From: Siphonodentalium dalli
Lineage: Eukaryota > Mollusca > Scaphopoda > Gadilida > Siphonodentaliidae
Direction of reading: 5' to 3'
Length of the DNA stretch: 64,000 nt
NCBI GenBank assembly: GCA_032622095.1
Contig: CP136066.1
Span: 4,119,784-4,183,783, forward strand
The translations under genes and the position numbers were made by a program. The first letter of the stretch is position 1, and each line of letters begins with the position of its first letter. Positions 56,025-64,000 of this stretch are shown one piece after another. The notes under the pieces were generated by a model. That model was not told the origin of the DNA, did no database searches, and saw nothing but the letters and a program-made list of their open reading frames with translations.

Positions 56025-56452
56025 CAACAGAACGGCCCGGTGCCAATACATTATCCTATATATGCGAGTCGACCATAGGTCGCCTCGCATATATAAGAGA
56101 ATGCATTGGCTTAACACATATTTAAAATGATAAAATTGTCAAAGAATGTAGAAAACTATTATAAAAATTGTTAAAAAATGTAAGAATTTTTTTTAAATTG
56201 TTAAAGAATGTAAGAAAAAATGGTTAAAAGTTTGTTTTAGGCCAATGCATTCTCTTATATATGCGAGGCGACCTGTGGTCGACTCGCATATATAAGATAA
56301 TGCATTGGCACAGGGCATAACTGTAACTATCACAATGTGGTCAAGGAGCCGGTTCCAATTATATCCATATTTGTATGGTTCTATTGAGACAGACCGAAGA
56401 TATTTTAGGCTGTTGAAGCTTTACTTGGCCTGTTTTGGCCGTTTTGTTAGGG
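56019..56452. mobile_element. TTAA-type MITE with two palindromes, left end lost
   Basis: The right end (gttttgttaggg then TTAA 56453-56456) and the body match 20991-21352. The left end begins at tacccaacagaacggcccggtgcc without the TTAACCC part. Palindromes lie at 56042-56110 and 56241-56309 in inverse arrangement. Confidence 0.85.
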
Positions 56453-56456
56453 TTAA

Positions 56457-56562
56457 ATCATAACTATAATTCAGAAAAGGACTGGCAACAGCGATGCGTG
56501 ATTCCGAGCGGGCGCGGTTACCCGACTATATCGACATGACCAAGGATCCGATCTGTTCACAT
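56457..56562 (+). repeat. Duplicated flank, copy 2 (about 105 bp)
   Basis: Pairs with 55922-56024. In one frame both copies read DSERA-LPDY-DM-KDPI with mostly conservative changes. Confidence 0.9.
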
Positions 56563-56868
56563 GACACAGCTGCGCCAACGAAACAACATCGACGTTGCCC
56601 ATCATGGAGACGACGACGCAGATTATTCAAGGAATGCCATCAATGTTCGGAACAGGAATTTCCGGAATACATACCTCCACCCATGAAACCCATAACGACC
56701 TCGAGAATTCTCAAAACGGATTACAATGAACCGATTATTTTAAAATCGACAAACTCGTTGTACCAAAGGACTGATCCAAACTGGACCCGTTCAATCACAA
56801 TCAAAGCGTCACGGTCAATCTCGTATTCTCGAAAATCGGATGCCAACTCAGCAACTGACTTTTGCTAG
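56494..56868 (+). CDS. Hypothetical frame, 124 aa
   Basis: ATG to stop: MRDSERARLPDYIDM, a basic stretch (CPSWRRRRRLFKECHQC), then EYIPPPMKPITTSRILKTDY. No family recognised. Its N-terminal 25 codons are duplicated upstream (55965-56022) with the frame preserved. It could be an exon, a mobile-element frame or chance. Confidence 0.25.
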   Translation: MRDSERARLPDYIDMTKDPICSHDTAAPTKQHRRCPSWRRRRRLFKECHQCSEQEFPEYIPPPMKPITTSRILKTDYNEPIILKSTNSLYQRTDPNWTRSITIKASRSISYSRKSDANSATDFC

Positions 56869-57484
56869 AATTAAAGTGTTACAAACTTGATGTATCGAAA
56901 CCAGAAGCCCACCCGCCGCGTCAAGTTTCGATATATGCTTGCCCCATTGACTATCAGACGTACAGAACAAGACATAACTCGCTTAGGTGGTGAATTCACT
57001 GTGTTCTCCCGATGCATGATGCTATGAACGCTACCAGAGAAATAAACATTTATTGCATTGTATATAATTATGCCATGTGCATAGTCAGTGCACGGACCAC
57101 ACGCTGTAGTATAGAGACAGCTAGGTGGGAAATGCAGGCTTACCTCGATGTATATAGAAATTGGGTGTAATGGAACCGGCAATCCTAATTGTGTGTTTAT
57201 CGGAACGACGAATTAACCAGATTGCCACCATGTATAAAAACAACTTTATTTAAAGATAATTGCAATCGGTTTTATGCGCAGATTTGATGCACGACTCTCA
57301 AAGTTACAACAAGAGTAATACTATGTGGATTTATATAATTAATTGCGAACCGCACGCACGTATGTATGGCGCATTTTAGTCACCGGGTTTTATACTTCCT
57401 CCTGCATTTTATAATGCCAGATGAAGTCTAGTTAGGGCAGATGTGTGCCATAGTTAAAAGGCACTATTCTAAGTTACTGATTAT
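56869..57484. other. No gene seen
   Basis: Short frames only; nothing recognised. Confidence 0.45.
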
Positions 57485-58110
57485 TTTGTAACATTGAACA
57501 GTAGTGTAAAGATGTGTTCGGTGAATATTGCTTGATGGATTGCCCAGAACCCACTCTTTGAGATGTCACTGGTATATCCTACTGCCATTTCCTGTCTGTA
57601 AAGCTCCTTTTTGGTACATATAAATTAAAAGTTTGTCATTGATTGTATCCGGCAATGATCATAATACTCAAGAGTTAATGACTGGATAATCCACCAAGCC
57701 GTATTAACCAAAAACAATGATTGTAACTGTCACACTGCTCTTAGTATCAACACATTAAATGTTGTGTTAGCGATGACCAATGTGGTACCAGAAGCCATAC
57801 CTATATGGTAAGACATTGTACCTTTGGTCCTTCTCCAATCCCTATTCCACATAATGGAAGAGCTATCTACGAAATCGTAGAATCTACCATGTTCCTGACC
57901 CTATTTGGCAACCAACACCCCAACTTGAGGTGAATATTGTCCCGCTTTCTCTTTTGAACTGTGTTGAGCTTAACATCTAGCTCACTTTCTACCATCCACT
58001 AAACCCAGGTCACCAGACACATATAGGAAATGACATGAATAAACTCGTGCTTAATATCCACTGGACGATATCCAATTAATGTATGCCAACACAAACGTAA
58101 AGGATAGCTT
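57485..58110 (+). repeat. Dispersed direct repeat, copy 2 (pair with 44730-45376)
   Basis: Same orientation as 44730-45376 and collinear over its length. Confidence 0.9.
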
Positions 58111-59680
58111 ATGACCAGACACAACATAAACTCTTCTAATGTTTAGCTTCAAGAAACACTCGGCATTTTATATCATTAATCAACATTACCGTGATAAAAT
58201 ATCTGGGTATGTTTGCTCGAATTACTTGTGACTGTTCTATAATGTCTATGCATTCGGAAACTTGTTATTGTTGAATCAATTCAACTTCCGACGTTGTGCG
58301 TTAAGCTTCTTCTCCTTCAATATCTCAGCAAATAATTGTATTCAAGTCATCGCTCAGCTCAGTTATCATACTCGCCTGCATATCAATGTCCACATGTTGA
58401 CTAGAAATGCAATACAAATTGTATACAATGATGGAGTATCTATGGATAACACTGTGTTATTAACACATTCCGGTAGTGCTTTGATCTGCTCTTTGCGTAT
58501 TTGCTTGCGCCGTACTATGAAATCGCCAATAGCAGCGTGCTGTATTCAAAATTTGTGATCTAATCAGCTGCCAATGTTGGAAAATAAATAAAGTTATGTA
58601 GTAACAACTCTTCAATTACAAATAGTCAATTTGGAATTAGAATTTAGATTTAATGATACAAATATATAAAGGTGTTTAATTGTCAAAATAGGATTGCCTA
58701 ATTATCGATAGTGAGCAATTCTTTGCAATTGTAATTTTTTAGGGAACTTGCAAATCCTAGCTTACCCTTCCGGTTACACCTTATTATGCATTGCTGTATT
58801 GATATAGATGTAAACTTACATTTAGCTATATCAATTTGTATATCGACCATCCCGGATAAGTTGTTTGTTTTTGTGTTCAACAGTCACCACGTTCATTCAT
58901 GTCTATTGCACCGTGAATATTGTTATCTTATGATCATTCCTTTTGAAATTGTATAAACAATGCTCTCTTGATACTTTCAGAATAAAGAACAGACAACCAC
59001 GTGCAGGAACTTGTCCAGTCAATAGTCAAGGTATGACATTGGAACAGCCGTTTAACACGTCGAGTGCCAATTACGAGTAGTGGTCTTGTGCTATTTAATG
59101 TTGGGTGGCATTCAACATACTAAAGGTACACATCAGATATGATGGCCCCACGTATCATCAGATTGCAACAACAACATTTCTTCAAAAGACGCGTTAGTTA
59201 TCAGAATCGAGTAATTACCAACAAAATAATGCTAACAACGGTTAACTCAACTATAGAATTATCAAAAAACGTGTTATATCTCAAACATTTTTTCAACGCA
59301 ATTCGGTATCAAGACTATGTCGGTCGAATCAACATCTGATAACTTTGAGTTTCATGGGTTGGTTCTTCCACTCGAATAAAATATTGTTTACCCCAGAAGC
59401 CAGAGAAAAAGTAATTTGGGAGCGTTTATTCGGATTATTTTTTATCTTGAACTATATTTTATAAAGATATATCAAATGTACATATTTTTATTCCAGTTGA
59501 CTAGGATTTCGCTGATTCATTTCAGCATGGTCTGAAATGAGACACCAAAGAAAGCTAACTGGATCTTGTATGTTATGTGGCCCCAACCCACATCATCCCT
59601 GCTATGTGAAATATGTTATCCTCCCATAAAACTCATAAACGACTAACACTGACTCATAGTCATGATGGGGTGGATAGAGA
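58111..59680. other. No gene seen
   Basis: AT-rich. A 98-codon frame (58262-58558) has no recognisable motif. Confidence 0.45.
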
Positions 59681-60345
59681 CAAACATCGAGATAAAACAA
59701 TATTGACTGGTGCATCTGGTGGTAGTGGTCACGCGCATCTAGAGTGCAATTTTCTATTTTTTAGAGCGAACGGTTTAGCCCCAAATCCAAACGAGCCAGT
59801 TTAATACAGGAGCACACACGGTGGTATACTATAGATACGCCCCCAGAGCTTGCCTTGGGTGGGTTCAGAAAATCAAATGGGGAAAATTTCTCCAAAACCA
59901 AACATTGAGATAAAAACATTTTGACGATTGGATCTGGTTAATGGTATCCACGCGCAACTTTAGTGCGATTTTCAAAGTTGAAGAGTGAACTGTTTATTTC
60001 TGGGAACGTATAATGTAGTTAGCAAGTGGTATATTTTGCTCTAAATCAAACCCTCCATTTTGACGCCAAATGCAAACGGGCTAGCGGCGGAGCAAGGTTA
60101 ATGCGTGAGCAGGTACAACGATATCCCGTAGGTACGTCCCCAAAGTGTCAACGCCCTACTATAGATGCAACCTACCCAACGGAGAGCGCGCTTCGTTCCC
60201 GTGGGTAGGTTCTGTCCATTTGGCAAATTCAACAAACACTCGTAAAGGGAAACAAATTGGAACAATCACGAATCGAGATTTTTATATTTTGACTAGTGCA
60301 TGTGTTTGGTAGTATCTGTGGGCAACATTAGTGCGATTTTCCTGG
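59681..60345 (+). repeat. Diverged tandem repeat, three units
   Basis: A conserved block of about 75 bp starts at 59682, 59902 and 60266: cgagataaaa, ttttgac, ggtgcatctgg, gtagtg/gtatc, gcgca and tagtgc(a/g)attttc. Spacing is about 220 and 365 bp. Followed by agagcg(a/g)acgg in units 1 and 3. Confidence 0.82.
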
Positions 60346-61100
60346 TTTTAGAGCGGACGGGTCAGCACTCAGCTGGTGTTATCGATTGTGAATGAGTCAT
60401 CTCTCTATTACAGTTAACTCTCTATTAGAAACGCTAACGACTCCATTAGTCGTAAAACAGATAAAATCTCATTTTGGCGCGAAACCCTTTTATTGAAAAT
60501 TCTTAATCTACGAGGTCTATTACACCAGTAACATTCTTATCCCTGCTCTAATCCAATGAGAAATGAGCTTTTAGGTCATGTGGTGAACATTTGTATCGCT
60601 GGCTGGACAATATTCTTTGCTAAAAAATGTCGTATAAAATATACAACATTTTAGAAGTAATAATATGTTATCTTAACGCCAGTTACGCTATTTTAAAAGG
60701 TCGTATAAAACTGCAATTCAGAACACGGAACCAGGAAATTCTTTCTCGGACGCAGTTCCTTGTCAACAAATGCTCAAATGATTTGTGAATACTTATTATG
60801 AGGTAATCTGATCCCATCATTCATTAATAGTACTGGCTCTGTTCCGATGAAAGAACACTAAATGTTAACTCTTTGAACACTGGGCCGATGTATACCGATG
60901 CCATTTTGTTCGGGAAAAAATGCGATAATTAATGCTGCCAATCTAACTAAATCGTCGAAAAATGACATGAGCGTTCACGAAAACCTCTATAGGCCTAACA
61001 GCGTCGTGTGGGACATGGTTTATTTGCTAACATAATCAACCATACCTGGTTTCACAATTATTTGCCTGGAACCTTGAGTATATATATAAATAAATAAAAA
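60346..61100. other. No gene; single TTAACTCTTTGAACACTGGG end
   Basis: A TTAA-type terminus occurs at about 60864, but I found no matching inverse end, so it may be a truncated MITE. Confidence 0.4.
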
Positions 61101-63205
61101 CACTTTGTTAAAGTATATACGTATAAGTAATACAGAACGAATTGAATGTATTTTTGGGTGTTGACTTGGGTGTTAAATTCAGAAGACTTTGTACGAATTC
61201 CCTTGGGATTCACGATGTTTGTTGATTTTGTTTGCTATATAGACCCGTTTGATGTAATAAAGCGCCGCCCGCTGTGTTCACCGAAGAACTTTGATGGAAC
61301 AATCTCTTCTATCAGAATAGTATATGAATATATGCCATTAAAGGGCATCATAGTCCCCACATGCAAAGGTGTGCACACACCGGAAATAGACTATATACAT
61401 AATATATAATTGCGTAAGAATATAAGAAGTGCGTGTTGTTTGATATGTGTACTAGAGCTTTATAATTACATCAATAATGATTGCACAGCTGGACATTTTC
61501 CGAAATTATATGGCTTCCACGTATCGATCCGGGAGAATCAATCGTGCAATTATTCAGTATAATCATGTCATAGTTGTGATCATACATGTAATATTTAGCG
61601 AACTTAAACCGACTCGGTACCTTCGCGATGGTCTGATGGTTAACTATGTTCGCAGACATTTCACATAGAGAAAATGAAAAATTAGACACATTATGTTCCT
61701 ATATTCATTGCCCCAATTTGACTTTTTTTGCGATTCTAGTCATTGTTTATAACAATCCCTGAATTCAATGAAATTGAATGTCGTTTACTCACAACAATCA
61801 TTATAAAATGTCAGCATCAGATTATCGCAACTCGAACAATATACATAATCAATCTAAGAACAAGGTATGCCTATATCGTCATGCTCTGTCCGTGTAAGTA
61901 CAAACTTTATCCCTCCGACCCATCGCGAATTAAGACATCAAGTCGCTTTGGTTTGTGATTGAAAAGTATATCATTCAAGAATGCTTTATGGTATGTGTAA
62001 TACAATTATCAAATGAACAAACGGACAAAAGATACATTGGACGTTCTATACAGTATCACTACGTGTATGTGCCGTTGTCTTTGTTTTTTTTTTTTAGCTA
62101 TCTCATGAAATGTGCAAATGCATTGGTTATTTCTACGGGAAAGAACAAAATTTACCCCAGACTGAGAATAAAATGTTAATAGTTCAGCATAAACACCAAC
62201 CAGGAAATTGGAAATAAGCAACTCAGTAACATCGATGCTTGAGTAAAATGGATTATTAATACAATATTATTTAAAAACTGAATACTGTTATAATAACTTC
62301 ACTAAACAGGCAGGGGAAATAAAACACAATTATATATCAAACTTTGACTCTCGAAAACACCTGGTCAAACAGTAACACCAGGACATTTGAACTCGAAGCC
62401 CAGTTATATTAACTAAAATGTTGTTCGAAATCGGCAACAGTTTAATACTTCCTGTAACATTGGGCTCATAAAGTTGAACCGATGAGCTTGTTCTACACAC
62501 GTATGCCTAACTCGATAAAACATTGCAAATAAATGACTGTAACAAACGCAATTATATACGCAATTTAGGGACCACAAAGGGAATTATGTTCTAGAACATC
62601 AAACTTAAAATCCCAACAAAGATATGAAACTTTCAATTAAAGACGACAGTCATTGTGCAAATCATAAAGCGTTCGTTTCACTTGTGACAAAAATCATAGT
62701 TGAACAAAACTATTACCGCAAAACAAACATACCATACACGAACAACTATTTTCTGAAAATTTGTTTCATAAAATTGTCTGTCCACCACTGGCACCCTGTG
62801 TATCATGCTTCGTATGTCGACAAGGTTCTCCTTGGATAGAATATAATGTTTTCCATCACTGGAGCTTCCGACAAACTGTTATCTGCTGTGCACGTAAACT
62901 TGCTCCGTTTGGTGTCGGGGATCAGATATACAATCCAAAAAGTAGCATCAATAACACGCACGTTCAACGAACAGGTAACTTGTTCGTTTCCTGAAATTGG
63001 TACATGTTTCACTTACGTGAACAGCACTATATTAAGGATCAATAAAACTGACGCCTTTTAATAAATAAAGTCAGACTTCTTCGCCTGCAAAACTGCGTAT
63101 TCAACGGTCTGTCAAAACTCAATGCGCAAACTAGGACAACTGGGCTGACGATTTCCGAGATATTGAATGTTTTCTGATTATGGACGAGCGTACATTGTCC
63201 ACCCA
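61101..63205 (-). repeat. Segmental repeat, segment B (inverse of 29793-30625 plus 34528-35727)
   Basis: Uninterrupted copy of segment A on the opposite strand, about 80 percent identical. It contains the empty site of the 3.9 kb transposon near 62360. Frames here are short and shared with segment A only as DNA similarity. Confidence 0.92.
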
Positions 63206-63636
63206 TGGATATCGCGTTGCCATCCCTATCAGCAGTATCTTGGTCCCACATAGCATTATTATTATTTTTATTGACAGAGCAATTCGCTATCAGGTTATAT
63301 ATTGTCAACTTCCTTTTGGTAGCGAAGTCCTTGAAAGCGTGAGGTGCCAGTTAGAAAATCAAAAAACTGTGGGGTCATATTTCCCAGAGTTAGACCATTT
63401 TGGTATGGTCTGGTTGAAGGTAGTGCAATTGAAAATTATTCGGTGAGGAACCACCAACCCCCCCCCCCCCCGACAAACATCACACACGTCCCATTATTGT
63501 TAAATATAGTTTTCTCATAGCGTTTCTGCCATAGATGTAACAAAAATAAATCGCAAAGTAAAAAATTGAATTTGAAATTGGGCGATATCACGAATGTGAA
63601 GATGGACGTCTGGATGACCCATCAACCCATTATAAT
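63206..63636. other. Spacer between segments B and D
   Basis: No convincing match to the 26956-29792 region; contains a C-run at about 63458-63470. Confidence 0.45.
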
Positions 63637-64000
63637 ATAGCTTTATATATAAGAAAATCTTGGACAAAACCATATGTGATTTAATATCGTATCTCGATAG
63701 CATCACAGCGAGCCATCGATAGCTTGCATTCATCAGGACAAGAGTGTAGAATCTCTAGTATCACACCTAGTAAGATGCTTTATATCTCATAACATGCGTT
63801 TAATCAAGCATATATAGTTGACTAAACGTTTACAAAGACAACATTTCAGACCACTAATTAACAAGTGTGAGAATATATAACGAAACAAAGTTATTTTCTT
63901 CCGATACCATTTCTTCCAAATTTCAGAATCCGCCATTCGTCAAAGTTTTTCCACATGACGATTTTGTGTGATGCAATTGGTCAATGAGATACGACATTAT
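63637..64000 (-). repeat. Segmental repeat, segment D (inverse of 26592-26955)
   Basis: Matches segment C up to the last base of the window, so the homology very likely continues beyond the edge. Confidence 0.9.

Noticed and set aside
60864-60884. Complete TTAA MITE near 60.9 kb
   Set aside because: Only one terminus was found.

Overview
The window looks like repeat-dense nuclear DNA from a metazoan, most likely a marine lophotrochozoan such as a mollusc. I see no operons, bacterial gene packing, rRNA, tRNA or CRISPR. Instead there are several non-LTR retrotransposons, one LTR retrotransposon, many small DNA transposons (MITEs), hairpin elements and segmental duplications, all AT-rich. The only host gene I can name is a single-exon Cys-loop (nicotinic acetylcholine receptor-like) subunit at 24951-26222 on the minus strand. 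The organism call is inference from element types and this gene; no species is claimed.

Layout. 1-13.1 kb: a LINE lies on the minus strand (ORF1, endonuclease, RT) and its 3' part is duplicated tail to tail, giving a near-identical inverted repeat. One arm was later split by a 7.1 kb Tx1/L1-like LINE with a target-site duplication and poly-A tail; the unbroken arm keeps the empty site. 13.1-17.1 kb holds no recognisable gene. 17.1-17.6 kb is a hAT-type MITE. 17.9-23.5 kb is a decayed CR1-like LINE interrupted by a 3 kb TA-flanked DNA element that itself carries a TTAA-type MITE and a tandem array. 24.7-26.2 kb: a hairpin element and the receptor gene. 27.5-29.6 kb: an inverted-repeat element with an unknown lysine-rich ORF. 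26.6-35.7 kb and 61.1-64.0 kb are collinear, inverted and diverged copies of one segment; the first copy was invaded by a 3.9 kb DNA transposon holding a hAT MITE and a LINE tail. 38.07-41.76 kb: a recent 1.84 kb tandem duplication. 42-45.4 kb: tandem and dispersed repeats. 46.9-48.2 kb: a TTAA-flanked element. 49.17-54.92 kb: a young LTR retrotransposon on the minus strand. 55.7-61 kb: TTAA-type MITEs, short duplications and diverged tandem repeats.

Most notable: (i) the LTR element keeps 750 bp LTRs with two differences, a gag-pol junction with a textbook -1 frameshift heptamer, and a continuous pol frame that runs from protease straight into the integrase C-terminus, so RT, RNase H and the integrase core are missing without breaking the frame; (ii) three insertion events can be validated internally because an empty site or the restored reading frame lies in this same window; (iii) a family of near-perfect 69 bp palindromes is packed in pairs inside TTAA-type MITEs; (iv) the inverted segmental duplication ends at the window edge just where a second copy of the receptor gene would be expected.
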